Assembly: GCF_000378185.1 (NCBI RefSeq)
Contig: NZ_KB899378.1
Coordinates: forward strand, 1-64,000
Length of the DNA: 64,000 bases
DNA from: Salinimonas chungwhensis DSM 16280
Lineage (GTDB): Bacteria; Pseudomonadota; Gammaproteobacteria; Enterobacterales; Alteromonadaceae
Direction: 5' to 3'
Shown here: one piece after another, positions 42,068 through 52,041 of the stretch
Position numbering within the stretch: position 1 is the stretch's first letter
How the letters are laid out: each line of letters opens with the position of its first letter
The notes under the pieces: model-generated
Told to the model about the DNA's origin: nothing
Database searches by the model: none
Seen by the model: only the letters and a program-made list of their open reading frames with translations
Position numbers and translations under genes: made by a program

Positions 42068-44284
42068 TTAGTTGGCAGTGTAACCATACTGGTCATAAAA
42101 TCCGCCATATCGTTCAGACACATCGGAGCGGCGTAAATCTACCTGGTTTAAAACAACACCATCAACCCGGTGCCCTACCTGTAAAAACCGTCCCAATCCA
42201 TTTTGAATCATTTTTTCACTTGTGCTGTCAGCGCGAACCACGTATATAACTGAATCGCAGGCTTTGGAAACCACCATCGCATCGCTTACCGCCTGGGTTG
42301 GCGCTGTATCCACCACTACATATTTGTAGTGTTTCCTCAAGTATGTAATCAGCGCATTGAAGCCTTCACCGGCTAACAGCTCCTGCGGATTTGAAGGAAT
42401 ACTACCGGCACAGATTAAGTCGATTCCTGACTGTTCATCATGCACCAGACATTCATCCAGAGAGTGAGTCTTCATCGTCAGATTTGATAAGCCGGGCTGA
42501 TAGTTAGGTACGTTAAACCGCTTGCCGATAGAAGGGCGGCGTAAATCGGCATCCACCAGGATCGTTTTATCCAGCTGGCCGAGGGCAAACGCTAAATTTG
42601 TGGCAACCGTAGACTTACCTTCCTTGGGTACGCTGGATGTCACCAAAATAGCCTGATTCTCTTTTTCCAGATTGGTCAGCGATAAACTGGTTCGTAAAGT
42701 ACGCACCGCTTCACTGAACTGATGATACTGATTATCAAAAAATGCCCGAAGCGGCATGGTCGCCTTGCGTTTTTGCGGGATCAGCGGAATGAGCCCAAGC
42801 ATTCTCTGGCCCAGCTTTTTCTCAACATCCTCCACCGAGCGCACGCCACTGTTTAGCGCCTCAAGTACAAACGCCAGAAAGACGCCAAACCCAAAGCTCA
42901 CTACAAATGCCGCACCAATCAACAGGCTGCGATTTGGTTTCGACGGGTTGTTGGGCACAACCGCCGGATCCAGGACTCGGGCATTAGCCGACTTAAAACC
43001 ACCAACTTCACTGGTTTCCTTAAGCCGGGTAAACATAGAACTGTAGAGCTGCTGATTAATATCAACTTCCCGCTGCAACGCGCGACGCTGATTTTCCAGT
43101 TTTGAAAGTTTGCGATACTCTGACTTAGCGCCTGTCACCTCGTCCTGAAGATTTACCACACGCTCCTGCGCAGCCCGATATTGCGTTGTGATACTGGAGA
43201 TCAGGTCACGAATTTGAGTTTGCAACGTACTTCGCACGGAGGTCAGCTCTGCCTGGGCAGCAACCATTTTAGGATGTTTTGGACCAAACACTTTGCTAAG
43301 TTCACTCACCCGACTCTGCGCTTCAGCCTGCTGTCGGCGGACACTTTGTATACTGGGATGATTAAGCACCTCCGGCAAACGGGATAAGGCATCAATGTCG
43401 GCACCATTACGCTGGGTTTGCTCATAAATAGTTCGATTCTGCTTGAGTGTGGACTGTGCGCTGAGCAACTGATCACTGAGTTCTTCCAGTTCTTCGGCGG
43501 CTAAACCAACCACGCCACCGCTTAAATTAACCAACTGATTTTCCTCATAGAAGTCAGTAAGTTTACGCTCTGCATCTTCAAGCTTATCTTTCATACGTTC
43601 CATACTTTCAGTCAGAAAGGACGTCGCTTTGGTGGTCATATCCACTTTTGCCTGCAAGTAGTTTTCAACGTACACATCACCCATAGCATTAGCAATGCGG
43701 GCCGCCAGCTCCGGCGAGTCACTCACGGCTGTGACCTCAATAATTTGCGTATTGTTAACCAAATTAACGGAAATTGAGCCCATGAGTTTGTTAATCGCTG
43801 ACTGACGGCGCTTTTGCGCCTGCTGCGTTTGAGTCAGTGCTTTTTTCTCTTGCTCGGGGATAAATGTCAGTTTTGACTTTATCCACTTTTTGACATCTTT
43901 GATAAGGGAAAAGTTATCGGTAGATTTGGGCATAAATACCGGATCGTTAGATAAATCCAATTCATCGACTGCCCGAGCTGCAACCTGCCGTGACTGAATA
44001 ATTTCATACTGCGTCTGCATATAGTCTTTGCGCGTAGTATCAGATTTGTACACTTCCTCAATCGACATCAGGTTAGCCGGTTGCGATTCAATCAGCAGGC
44101 TGGCTGTGGCCGAATAAACGGGGGTCATCTTCATAACGATTAATGCCACAAGAATTGTGGACAACACCGCAAGAACGATGATGCGACCAGCGTAACGTCT
44201 GAACACCTGCCAATAATGGGCAAAATCGATGGTTTCATCATCGAGGATATTAGCCTGAAGCTGATCCCTCATTTTACTGGACAT
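42068..44284 (-). CDS. wzc: Polysaccharide co-polymerase and tyrosine autokinase (Wzc type)
   Basis: This 738-residue inner membrane protein has a first membrane helix at about residues 28-48, a long periplasmic coiled-coil part, a second helix near 445-465 (SLLIGAAFVVSFGFGVFLAF) and a cytoplasmic BY-kinase. Kinase motifs are Walker A SSVPKEGKSTVATNLAFALG, Walker A' KTILVDADLRRPS and VVVDTAPT. A Tyr-rich tail (ERYGGFYDQYGYTAN) is the autophosphorylation cluster. The ATG at 44284 has AAGGA seven bases upstream; a longer frame from 44392 would overlap the wza gene by 68 bases and is rejected. Confidence 0.93.
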   Translation of the reverse strand: MSSKMRDQLQANILDDETIDFAHYWQVFRRYAGRIIVLAVLSTILVALIVMKMTPVYSATASLLIESQPANLMSIEEVYKSDTTRKDYMQTQYEIIQSRQVAARAVDELDLSNDPVFMPKSTDNFSLIKDVKKWIKSKLTFIPEQEKKALTQTQQAQKRRQSAINKLMGSISVNLVNNTQIIEVTAVSDSPELAARIANAMGDVYVENYLQAKVDMTTKATSFLTESMERMKDKLEDAERKLTDFYEENQLVNLSGGVVGLAAEELEELSDQLLSAQSTLKQNRTIYEQTQRNGADIDALSRLPEVLNHPSIQSVRRQQAEAQSRVSELSKVFGPKHPKMVAAQAELTSVRSTLQTQIRDLISSITTQYRAAQERVVNLQDEVTGAKSEYRKLSKLENQRRALQREVDINQQLYSSMFTRLKETSEVGGFKSANARVLDPAVVPNNPSKPNRSLLIGAAFVVSFGFGVFLAFVLEALNSGVRSVEDVEKKLGQRMLGLIPLIPQKRKATMPLRAFFDNQYHQFSEAVRTLRTSLSLTNLEKENQAILVTSSVPKEGKSTVATNLAFALGQLDKTILVDADLRRPSIGKRFNVPNYQPGLSNLTMKTHSLDECLVHDEQSGIDLICAGSIPSNPQELLAGEGFNALITYLRKHYKYVVVDTAPTQAVSDAMVVSKACDSVIYVVRADSTSEKMIQNGLGRFLQVGHRVDGVVLNQVDLRRSDVSERYGGFYDQYGYTAN

Positions 44285-44324
44285 AGATTTTCCTTCGAAA
44301 TCTGAGTAAAACGGACACGTCTCT

Positions 44325-44870
44325 TTAAAAGAAACGCTGTGGTACGGTAATAATATCGCCGGGCTGAATAAGGTGGCCGACATCAACTTCAATAGCGCGT
44401 TGCTCTTTGCCCATCTGCCGTATAATCTGAATATCTGAGCGCGAAGCGCGTTCGGTATACCCTCCTGCCAGCGCTGCCGCTTTGTTCACTGACAAACCGG
44501 GCTGATAGGGATAACCGCCGGGATCTTTAACTTCCCCGTCAATGAAGAACGGTCGGTATTCTACAATAGACACAGCGATTGAAGGGTTAACCAAATAATC
44601 GCCTTCAAGGCCGTCGTAAACCAGACTTTCAACCTGTGAAAGTGTCAGGCCCACCAACTTAAGTTCGCCGAGGAACGGATAATTTATTTTCCCGACATCA
44701 GGAATGCGGGTTTCCATCGATAAATCGCTCTGACCAAACACCTTTATCAGTATTTTATCGCCTACCCCAAGCCTATACTGGCTCATATTCACATTGCCCT
44801 GCTGGGCAGCTGCATTAAAAACAAACAGCATGAGCACCGCTGCAAGCACATACTTCAGGCTTTTCTTCAT
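44325..44870 (-). CDS. Polysaccharide export protein (Wza family)
   Basis: This 181-residue periplasmic protein has a signal peptide (SLKYVLAAVLMLFVFNAAA). It then has the Poly_export motif YRLGVGDKILIKVFGQSDLS and VGKINYPFLGELKLVGLTLS, and a SLBB-type domain (EYRPFFIDGEVKDPGGYPY). It is shorter than E. coli Wza (379 residues), lacks the lipobox and the C-terminal barrel helix, and so probably needs the adjacent outer membrane barrel as its pore. The ATG overlaps the upstream stop codon by one base. Confidence 0.9.
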   Translation of the reverse strand: MKKSLKYVLAAVLMLFVFNAAAQQGNVNMSQYRLGVGDKILIKVFGQSDLSMETRIPDVGKINYPFLGELKLVGLTLSQVESLVYDGLEGDYLVNPSIAVSIVEYRPFFIDGEVKDPGGYPYQPGLSVNKAAALAGGYTERASRSDIQIIRQMGKEQRAIEVDVGHLIQPGDIITVPQRFF

Positions 44871-46093
44871 TACAGGGTTACCTTCGCTGACAGTCCAATT
44901 ACGTCCCGATCGTAATCTATAGTGTCGCGGTTGCTATCTCGTTCATTTATTTGATAAAAAATACCTAACTGCAACCAACGTCGAAAATTGTAATCAGCAC
45001 CCAACGTTACTTTGGTGGTTTCATCCTGACGCTGCGTGCCAGCCTGGCCTTCAAAATCATCGGTGGCATAGGCTATTCGAGCAGTGGTGGTGAACCGCTC
45101 TACCCAGGCGTGTTTCCAGCTCACACTATAGTCCCGGCTGCGAATATAGTCAGCATCGCTGTTTGTTTCGCGGGTATCCGCACTGGTTTCAACTTTTACT
45201 TCAGAATAAGATACCGGCTGATAGGCCATGCCGACTTCCCACGCTACACCGGAAAAATCGTCCCGGCCAACTGAATCAAATTTTTTCTGTTTGTACCCAA
45301 CCTTCGCAAAGCTTCGGGTATAATCGTTAGTTTGCCACGTCAGGCCGGCAAGGATGCTATTCTCGTCGGAATCCAGAGAGTTCAGCGGGTTTTGCGTTTC
45401 ATCGTAAGTAATTTCCTGGCGATTGGCATCAACCACCAGGTTGGTGCTCGGTGCCACCCGATAGTAAAACGCCGCGCCATAACGGAAGTATTCTCGATCC
45501 CGAAACCGCAAAAAAGCACTGTCGCGGAATTCCAACACCTCCGACCTGTCATCATAATTCATTACTTCGTAACCGCCTGATAGTGCTATTCGCCCCGTCG
45601 AGGAAACATTGCCGTACGAGAGGGTGCCATCAATATTTGCATTCCTGAAGGTGTCGGGTTCCGCTAATGCATTGCCAAAACCGTTAGAGTAGACACGCCC
45701 GCGATCATCATGGCCATCCACAAAATTGGCCCTGGCTGTGAATTTACTGCGCTCGGAAAATACAAAGTCTCCATCAGCGTGCAGGTAATGGTCGGTATAG
45801 TTGTCGGCTGAACTGGAAAAGTATTCGCCACGCTCCAGTCGGTAGCCCAGCTCAACCTCATTGCCGCTAATCTCGGTGACTGCGCGAATCTGTGGCGAAA
45901 CCACGCCAACCCAACTGGTAATCGCTGCGTCTTCATCGCTTGCGTAGGCCACATTATCAATGTGTAAAAAATCGGTATCCAGAACAGGAATAAGATCAAC
46001 ACTGCCCATGCCGATACGACCTGCGTTCTGTGCCTGGCTTGCGCCAGCGACCATAAAACACAGCGCCATCGCGCCTGAAGTTTGCTTTATCAT
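44870..46093 (-). CDS. Outer membrane beta-barrel protein of the EPS export set
   Basis: This 407-residue protein has a signal peptide (TSGAMALCFMVAGASQA), then a long series of alternating strands such as VELGYRLERGEYF, YFRYGAAFYYRVAP and RWLQLGIFYQINERD. It ends with a strand IGLSAKVTL. It belongs to the outer membrane barrel proteins seen beside short Wza-type proteins in many EPS loci. GGAGAG precedes the ATG by five bases. It is the first gene of the leftward export operon with wza, wzc and the phosphatase gene. A direct pore role is inference. Confidence 0.8.
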   Translation of the reverse strand: MIKQTSGAMALCFMVAGASQAQNAGRIGMGSVDLIPVLDTDFLHIDNVAYASDEDAAITSWVGVVSPQIRAVTEISGNEVELGYRLERGEYFSSSADNYTDHYLHADGDFVFSERSKFTARANFVDGHDDRGRVYSNGFGNALAEPDTFRNANIDGTLSYGNVSSTGRIALSGGYEVMNYDDRSEVLEFRDSAFLRFRDREYFRYGAAFYYRVAPSTNLVVDANRQEITYDETQNPLNSLDSDENSILAGLTWQTNDYTRSFAKVGYKQKKFDSVGRDDFSGVAWEVGMAYQPVSYSEVKVETSADTRETNSDADYIRSRDYSVSWKHAWVERFTTTARIAYATDDFEGQAGTQRQDETTKVTLGADYNFRRWLQLGIFYQINERDSNRDTIDYDRDVIGLSAKVTL

Positions 46094-46635
46094 GTTCTCT
46101 CCATTAATAAGTTGGCGATCACTAAAGTTAATGCTGCCTGCTTTGTCATTAGAATCGGGAAGTAGTGAACTGTCACAACAGAATTAGCCGTTAACGGTAA
46201 GCTCCATAGCTGTGACGTTGCTAAACGAGCACCTTCCAAAAGGCATATAGACCTTCGCCATAAGGAACGGGATTCAATCAACATCTTGTGGCGTGAGCAC
46301 AAGCTAAATCTATGCCAGGTATTCAAACGTGATAATAAAGCGCCCTGGATGGACAAAATAAAGATGGAAAGCAACGATAGCGTTCATTGATTAGTCGCCG
46401 CTCTGTCTGGCTATTGGTAATGATTAACCCTCGGCAGAAGAAAAATAATGTAGTAATAAAATTACACAATCGCTTAATCCTGCCTCTAAATCATTGAATT
46501 AGCGCCGTTCAAAAAGTGGAACAATTTGTGCTTAATAGAATCTAGTATTCAGATTTTTATTATCTTAAAAAGCATGTGTGAATTCGGTGGAGCCTTCGTT
46601 TTTCCTGATTTACCACTTACTGGAGTGAATGAGTT
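46094..46635. other. Divergent promoter region of the EPS export and initiation genes
   Basis: These 542 bases, AT-rich near 46440-46570, separate the leftward export operon from the rightward glycosyltransferase gene. A 21-codon frame (46574-46639) starts MCEFGGAFVF and ends in TGA overlapping the wcaJ ATG by four bases. It may be a leader peptide, but its ribosome site is weak. Confidence 0.45.
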
Positions 46636-48093
46636 ATGAAATTCAATCTACTGCAAAGTCAGGCGCTAAATAGCAACAGTTCTTCCAGAGACGAAAGAAG
46701 AAGTGGTATTACAGGTCACTATCAGAGCAGCTTTTCAACACTGTACAGACTTATCGATCTGTCGCTGATTACCGTCTGTTTTTATGCGGCAATTTTCTAC
46801 TATGATTTGACGGTTACCACCACAGGCATGATTTTGCTGTTCATCAACGTTGTATCTTTCCAGATGGCAGCCGAGGCGTGTGATTTGTATCGTTCCTGGC
46901 GCAGTAGCCGTACCAGCTCCATGCTCAAGAGCGCCACGGGTACCTGGCTGCTGAGTTTTGTCGTCACGCTGACTCTGGGTTTCCTGTTTTCCCATAGTGT
47001 AACTCTGTCGCCCTCAATGGTTATGTTCTGGTTTGCCACATCGTTTGTAGCGTTAACTGTCTGGCGGGTAATCATGCGACAGCTTTTATTCAGAGTTCGA
47101 CGCAGTGGAATGAATAGCCGGTCTGCGATTATTGTCGGTGCTACGCAGGTGGGTTATGATATGGCCGAACAGATGGCTCAAAATGAGCACTTAGGTATTC
47201 AGTTCAAGGGAATGTATGATGATCGCCCTTCAGACAGGCTTACCGCCGAGCAGCGCCACGATATAAAAGGCACTATTGATGATGCCATTGAAATGGCGCG
47301 TCTTCACCAGGTCGACTATATCTATATCGCACTACCTACTGCGGCAGAAGATAGAATTAGAAATATTCTGGAAAAATGCAGTGATACCACTGCTAATGTT
47401 TACCTTATCCCCAACTTCTTTATGTATTCACTGCTTAATTCGCGCTGGCAGACAGTTGGCAACGTTCAGGCACTGAGCATTTACGACACGCCGTTTCAGG
47501 GTGCCAGTGATGTCTTTAAACGTATTGAAGATGTGGTCGTCAGTAGTATTATTCTGACCTTTCTGGCAATTCCAATGTTATGTATAGCGGCGGCTGTGAA
47601 ACTTTCTTCTCCCGGCCCTGCCATTTTTAAACAAAAGCGTTATGGTCTGGATGGTAAAGAGATCAAAGTCTACAAATTTCGATCTATGAGCACTCAGGAT
47701 AACGGTACGGAAGTCAGACAGGCAACAAAGAATGACCCCCGGGTTACGCCTCTTGGCGCATTTTTAAGAAAAACGTCACTGGATGAATTGCCTCAGTTCA
47801 TTAATGTTCTACAGGGACGAATGTCCATCGTAGGGCCACGACCTCATGCGGTGGCGCACAACGAGCAGTATCGAAAACTAATAACCGGCTATATGTTGCG
47901 GCACAAAATTCGACCGGGGATAACGGGCTGGGCGCAGGTCAACGGGCTGCGAGGTGAAACTGAAACCGTTAATAAGATGGCTAAGCGGGTAGAGTTTGAT
48001 TTGGAATATATGCATCGCTGGTCTGTTTGGTTTGATCTGAAAATAATCATCAAAACTGTGCTCGGCGGCTTTTCCGGGAATAATGTTTACTGA
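46636..48093 (+). CDS. wcaJ: Undecaprenyl-phosphate glycosyl-1-phosphate transferase (WcaJ type)
   Basis: This 485-residue polyisoprenyl-phosphate hexose-1-phosphate transferase starts EPS synthesis by moving hexose-1-phosphate to undecaprenyl phosphate at the inner membrane. Four N-terminal helices (about residues 35-140) precede a Rossmann-like CoA-binding domain (SAIIVGATQVGYDMAEQMAQ). The catalytic bacterial sugar transferase domain contains KIYKFRSM-like KVYKFRSMSTQD, KTSLDELPQFINVLQG and the terminal PGITGWAQVNGLRGET. Length is close to E. coli WcaJ (464). The sugar is probably glucose or galactose. A terminator follows. Confidence 0.93.
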   Translation: MKFNLLQSQALNSNSSSRDERRSGITGHYQSSFSTLYRLIDLSLITVCFYAAIFYYDLTVTTTGMILLFINVVSFQMAAEACDLYRSWRSSRTSSMLKSATGTWLLSFVVTLTLGFLFSHSVTLSPSMVMFWFATSFVALTVWRVIMRQLLFRVRRSGMNSRSAIIVGATQVGYDMAEQMAQNEHLGIQFKGMYDDRPSDRLTAEQRHDIKGTIDDAIEMARLHQVDYIYIALPTAAEDRIRNILEKCSDTTANVYLIPNFFMYSLLNSRWQTVGNVQALSIYDTPFQGASDVFKRIEDVVVSSIILTFLAIPMLCIAAAVKLSSPGPAIFKQKRYGLDGKEIKVYKFRSMSTQDNGTEVRQATKNDPRVTPLGAFLRKTSLDELPQFINVLQGRMSIVGPRPHAVAHNEQYRKLITGYMLRHKIRPGITGWAQVNGLRGETETVNKMAKRVEFDLEYMHRWSVWFDLKIIIKTVLGGFSGNNVY

Positions 48094-48102
48094 GACTAAA
48101 CA

Positions 48103-48127
48103 AAGCCCGCACTTAGCGGGCTTTTTT
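48103..48127 (+). terminator. Rho-independent terminator after wcaJ
   Basis: AAGCCCGC (48103-48110) pairs with GCGGGCTT (48116-48123) around a five-base loop, with a T-run to 48127. Confidence 0.9.
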
Positions 48128-48287
48128 ATACCAGAACTTATCAGCCATCGCTGTAATTTTTGCCAAAAATTCTGACAAACTGATTTTCAACTAAGTCAGC
48201 GTACCAACCTGTACCTTCCGGTAATATTTTTTGTAGAAAAATAACAACAAACACAAGCGTTATTTATCCATTGTAAAGGTGCTTATG

Positions 48288-49196
48288 TTACTTAAGTGTC
48301 GGTTGCGGTAACAGAGGTGCCAGTATTTCCCCAATGCGACGAAATAATCGCATTCTGGTAGTGCCCGATCGCCAGACCAGACCAATTTCCCGGAATGCAT
48401 CTTCTTCTGCCGGCAATGCTGTCAGCTCTGTATTTTTTAAAATATCCTGATTAATGGCCAGCTCAGGTATGAAGGTATAACCGAGACGACTGTTGGCAAG
48501 CTGTACTAATGTATACAGGCTACTGGCAGCCAGGCTGCTCACCTGCTCGCGATGCTGGAGGCCACAGGCGCTGACGGCATGTCCCGTCATACAATGCTCC
48601 TGCTGCAAAAGGAATATGCTTTTTTTAGGGAGTGACGAAATATCCAATGGATCCGGAAGCGCATCAGTGAGCTCTCTATGCGCCACCAGGTGAAAGGGAT
48701 CGTGACCCAATATCATTTGCTTGCAGCCGGGCGTTTCCATCGGTAATGCCAGCACCAGCAAATCCAGTTCGCCGTCCTTAAGCTGCTCTAGCAAATTGTC
48801 CGTGGTATCTTCTTGTAACTCGAGGGATATATCCGGCAAAAACGCATTAAACGCGCCGATAAGGCCTTCAAACAAAAACGGGGCGATAGTAGGAATCACC
48901 CCAAGTTTTAGCTTGCCACTTTGCCAGTTACCGGCATTTTGCGCATACTCAACTAACTCACCTGCTTCCTGCAGGATAAGCTTGCTGCGCTCAACCACAT
49001 CCAGGCCTAACGATGTAAAAACGAAGGTTTTGTGTTCACGCTCTAATAACTGAGAGCCAAAGTGTTCTTCCAGATTCTGGATTGCTGTACTGAGCGTTGA
49101 CTGACTGACGTTACACCGGTGCGCTGCACGGTGAAAATGCTGTTCCTGATGCAGTGTCACCAGGTAGTGCAAATGCTTTAAATTAGGCCACTTCAT
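48288..49196 (-). CDS. oxyR: OxyR-type LysR regulator
   Basis: This 302-residue LysR-type regulator opens MKWPNLKHLHYLVTLHQEQH, with an N-terminal winged helix (HRAAHRCNVSQSTLSTAIQN). The peroxide-sensing cysteines are C202 and C211 in HCMTGHAVSAC, with the nine-residue spacing of E. coli C199 and C208. It would sense hydrogen peroxide by forming a disulfide and activate genes such as katG. The gene is single, divergent from the usp gene. Confidence 0.92.
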   Translation of the reverse strand: MKWPNLKHLHYLVTLHQEQHFHRAAHRCNVSQSTLSTAIQNLEEHFGSQLLEREHKTFVFTSLGLDVVERSKLILQEAGELVEYAQNAGNWQSGKLKLGVIPTIAPFLFEGLIGAFNAFLPDISLELQEDTTDNLLEQLKDGELDLLVLALPMETPGCKQMILGHDPFHLVAHRELTDALPDPLDISSLPKKSIFLLQQEHCMTGHAVSACGLQHREQVSSLAASSLYTLVQLANSRLGYTFIPELAINQDILKNTELTALPAEEDAFREIGLVWRSGTTRMRLFRRIGEILAPLLPQPTLK

Positions 49197-49439
49197 AAAT
49201 CGTCTTTTAGATTAAGAATCCTTTTTTCAATCTAGCATAAGTATCATCGCAAGGTAAATGGGTGGTTACATTAAAAGTACATTCCGGATCAGGTGTGACT
49301 TTCACTAATTATTCATAGTGCATGTGCAGTCTTTGGGCAGTTTGGATGTATAATTAATCTAAAGCATTTGGGTCACTCGTACCCATTTTTATATGAAGCA
49401 AGTTGATGAATTCGTTGAATAAGCACTCATGAGGAAATT

Positions 49440-50420
49440 ATGAAGGGACATTTTACCAACATTGTTTGTGTGCTTAACGATACACACAAACAGGATGAAG
49501 TTGTCGCGCAGGCGATACACGTTGCCAAGCGTCATCAGGCGAAGCTGACAGTTGTGCTAAAACTTGATGCCCTGCCCCCAAATGCAAAGATGGTGATGCA
49601 GTCTTTCGCCTATCTGGAAACGCAAACCAGCATTGAGAGCTCAGCCGGTGTTTGGCTAAATGATAAAGCAGAGAGCTGGCGGGAAAAATATCCCCTGGAC
49701 ACTGAAGTAAGGATTGGCGAAAACACAAACGACTTCATCCGTTATGTGGTTGAAACCGGGTTTGATCTGGTTATCAAGTTGTCCGAAGCTGATTTTCTTG
49801 AACGGCTGTTCGGCAGTGATGATATGAATTTGCTTAGAAAATGCCCCTGCCCCATCTGGGTCGTTCATCGGGGCAATAGCCGTCAATACGACACAGTGGT
49901 AGCTTGTCTGGACCTTAACTATCATTATCCGGAGCATGAAATATCAGTACGTAGGAGCCTGAACCTCGATATCCTGCGCTACGCAGCGCAGGTCGCATTA
50001 ATGGAGTTTGCCCAGCTTCATATCGTGCATGTCTACGACGCGGTGCCGGAAAATATCGCCCGGGGAGGATTTATATCCGTTGATGATAATCACCTGACTA
50101 GTGATCTGCATGATATCTACGCTGAGCGAGATACCGAATTAGAGCGGCTACTTAACCAATTAGATGAAGAGCTCGACGAAGGTGCACTGGAGTATCTGGC
50201 GCCACAGCGGCATATTATTCACGGCTATCCCCGGCGAGAAATTGCTGCCACAGCACGCTCATTAGGGGCAAAGGCTGTAATAATGGGTACGGTAGCGCGA
50301 ATTGGCGTGCCCGGTTTCATCATGGGCGGCACTGCCGAAGAAACCATTGGTCAGCTGGATTGCGCGGTACTTGGAATCAAGCCTGAAGGCTTCATTTCTC
50401 CAGTAAATGAATCATCCTGA
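49440..50420 (+). CDS. uspE: Tandem universal stress protein (UspE-like)
   Basis: This 326-residue cytoplasmic protein has two Usp domains (about residues 1-145 and 155-315), as does E. coli UspE (316). The second ends with IMGTVARIGVPGFIMGGTAE, matching the ATP-type G-2x-G-9x-G-S/T loop in altered form, then LDCAVLGIKPEGF. GAGGAA lies five bases before the ATG. It probably responds to starvation and stress. A bidirectional terminator separates it from pit. Confidence 0.85.
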   Translation: MKGHFTNIVCVLNDTHKQDEVVAQAIHVAKRHQAKLTVVLKLDALPPNAKMVMQSFAYLETQTSIESSAGVWLNDKAESWREKYPLDTEVRIGENTNDFIRYVVETGFDLVIKLSEADFLERLFGSDDMNLLRKCPCPIWVVHRGNSRQYDTVVACLDLNYHYPEHEISVRRSLNLDILRYAAQVALMEFAQLHIVHVYDAVPENIARGGFISVDDNHLTSDLHDIYAERDTELERLLNQLDEELDEGALEYLAPQRHIIHGYPRREIAATARSLGAKAVIMGTVARIGVPGFIMGGTAEETIGQLDCAVLGIKPEGFISPVNESS

Positions 50421-50434
50421 CCAGACTCTCAATT

Positions 50435-50467
50435 AAAAAAGCCCCGGTGTAATACCGGGGCTTTTTT
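50435..50467. terminator. Strong bidirectional terminator between usp and pit
   Basis: AAAAAAGCCCCGGT (50435-50448) and ACCGGGGCTTTTTT (50454-50467) form a 14-bp stem with a five-base loop and T-runs in both directions. It ends transcription of two converging genes. Confidence 0.92.
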
Positions 50468-50481
50468 GTGCTCAGCCATAT

Positions 50482-51753
50482 TTACGCGACGTTAAATACA
50501 CCTTTAAGCAGATAGAAGAAAATAATTGATAAAATCGCGCCTGCCGGTAACGTGATAATCCATGACACCACGATGTTTCTGACAATGCCCAGATTAAGAG
50601 CCGATACGCCACGTGCCATACCTACACCCAGCACCGCACCCACCAATGTCTGGGTGGTTGAAATAGGCAATCCTGTCCCTGACGCAATAACCACGGTACA
50701 TGCCGCCGCAAGCTCGGCGGCAAAGCCGCGGCTTGGAGTAAGGTGCGTGATGCCCTGCCCAATAGTTTTAATTACCCGATGACCAAACAATGCCAGACCG
50801 GCTACGATACCTAAACCGCCTAACGGTAATATCCATGGAGCCAGCGTCGAGTTTGAATTAATCTCACCACCAGCACTAACCACACTGACCACTGCGGCCA
50901 GCGGTCCAATCGCATTGGCCACATCATTTGAGCCGTGAGCAAAAGCCATGCAACAGGCAGTAACCACCATAAGAATAGCAAATACTTTTTCTACGTTGGC
51001 AGTTTGCAGGTCCGCATCATGGGACTCACTATAGTGCACTTTTTTAATCCAATATTTGCCCAGCATCGCCAACAAAATACCCACGGCAATGGCCAGCAAA
51101 TAGCCGTTTAGCGTAGACAACTCAAGGCCGACGTGCTTAAGGCCTTTCTTGATAGTGACCAAAGACATAACAAAACCCGCCAGAGCCATGTAAAAAGGTA
51201 CATAGCGTTTGGCATTTTCCAGCGGTTTATCTGTGCTGAAAATAAGCTTCTGGGCACTCATGAAGATTAAGTAAGCAATGATACCGGAAATTGCCGGCGT
51301 CACTACCCAGCTCCCCACTATTCCACCGACTTTGGCCCATGACACTGCATCCATGCTAACACCGGTGGCTGTAAAGCCAACGATGGCACCGATAATTGAG
51401 TGTGTTGTTGAAACCGGCCAGCCCAGCCAGGACGCCAGGGCAAGCCATATACCGGCGGCGAACAGTGAAGCAATCATCCCCAGGACGAGATAATCGGGTT
51501 TATCCACGAAGTAAGCGGTGTCAATAATGCCTTTTCGAATAGTAGAGGTCACCTCACCACCAGCCAGATAAGCGCCGGCAAACTCGAAAATCATCGCAAT
51601 AACGATGGCTTGCTTAATGGTTAATGCTTTCGAACCAACAGAGGTTCCCATCGCATTGGCTACATCATTGGCGCCAATTCCCCACGCCATGATAAATCCT
51701 ACGGCAGCTGCCAGCAGAATAAGAGTCGTTCCATAATTTTGCAGAAGTTCCAC
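50482..51753 (-). CDS. pit: Low-affinity inorganic phosphate transporter (PiT family)
   Basis: This 423-residue membrane protein has about ten helices in two related halves. Each half has the PiT signature: GIGANDVANAMGTSVGSKAL near residue 25 and FAHGSNDVANAIGPLAAVVS near residue 270, and the repeat GWPVSTTHSIIGAIVGF with GLPISTTQTLVGAVLGVGMA. It takes up phosphate or metal-phosphate with a proton. The start is a GTG with AGGAG ten bases upstream. It stands 288 bases downstream of phoU on the same strand, possibly a separate unit. Confidence 0.93.
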   Translation of the reverse strand: MELLQNYGTTLILLAAAVGFIMAWGIGANDVANAMGTSVGSKALTIKQAIVIAMIFEFAGAYLAGGEVTSTIRKGIIDTAYFVDKPDYLVLGMIASLFAAGIWLALASWLGWPVSTTHSIIGAIVGFTATGVSMDAVSWAKVGGIVGSWVVTPAISGIIAYLIFMSAQKLIFSTDKPLENAKRYVPFYMALAGFVMSLVTIKKGLKHVGLELSTLNGYLLAIAVGILLAMLGKYWIKKVHYSESHDADLQTANVEKVFAILMVVTACCMAFAHGSNDVANAIGPLAAVVSVVSAGGEINSNSTLAPWILPLGGLGIVAGLALFGHRVIKTIGQGITHLTPSRGFAAELAAACTVVIASGTGLPISTTQTLVGAVLGVGMARGVSALNLGIVRNIVVSWIITLPAGAILSIIFFYLLKGVFNVA

Positions 51754-52041
51754 AGGTAAGTGCTCCTGAATTATTTATGGCTGACGCCAGTTTGCGATTG
51801 GCGCAGGAAGTAAATTTTTTGCCTCAGCGGGCAAGCGAAAAATGCTTTGGTACGAACTAGTATTATCTTTACGCATAGGTCAATAATTAAACTGATCTCG
51901 TTTTGGCAGCGCGCATGATAACGTAATCATTACCGATGCCATAGTCCCGTAATGAGTAAATAGCGAAATTTAGGAAAAAGTTTCGTCACTTGTCGATTTT
52001 AGACGCAATTGTTTCACTTTTATGACATTCCGGCTATCTGA

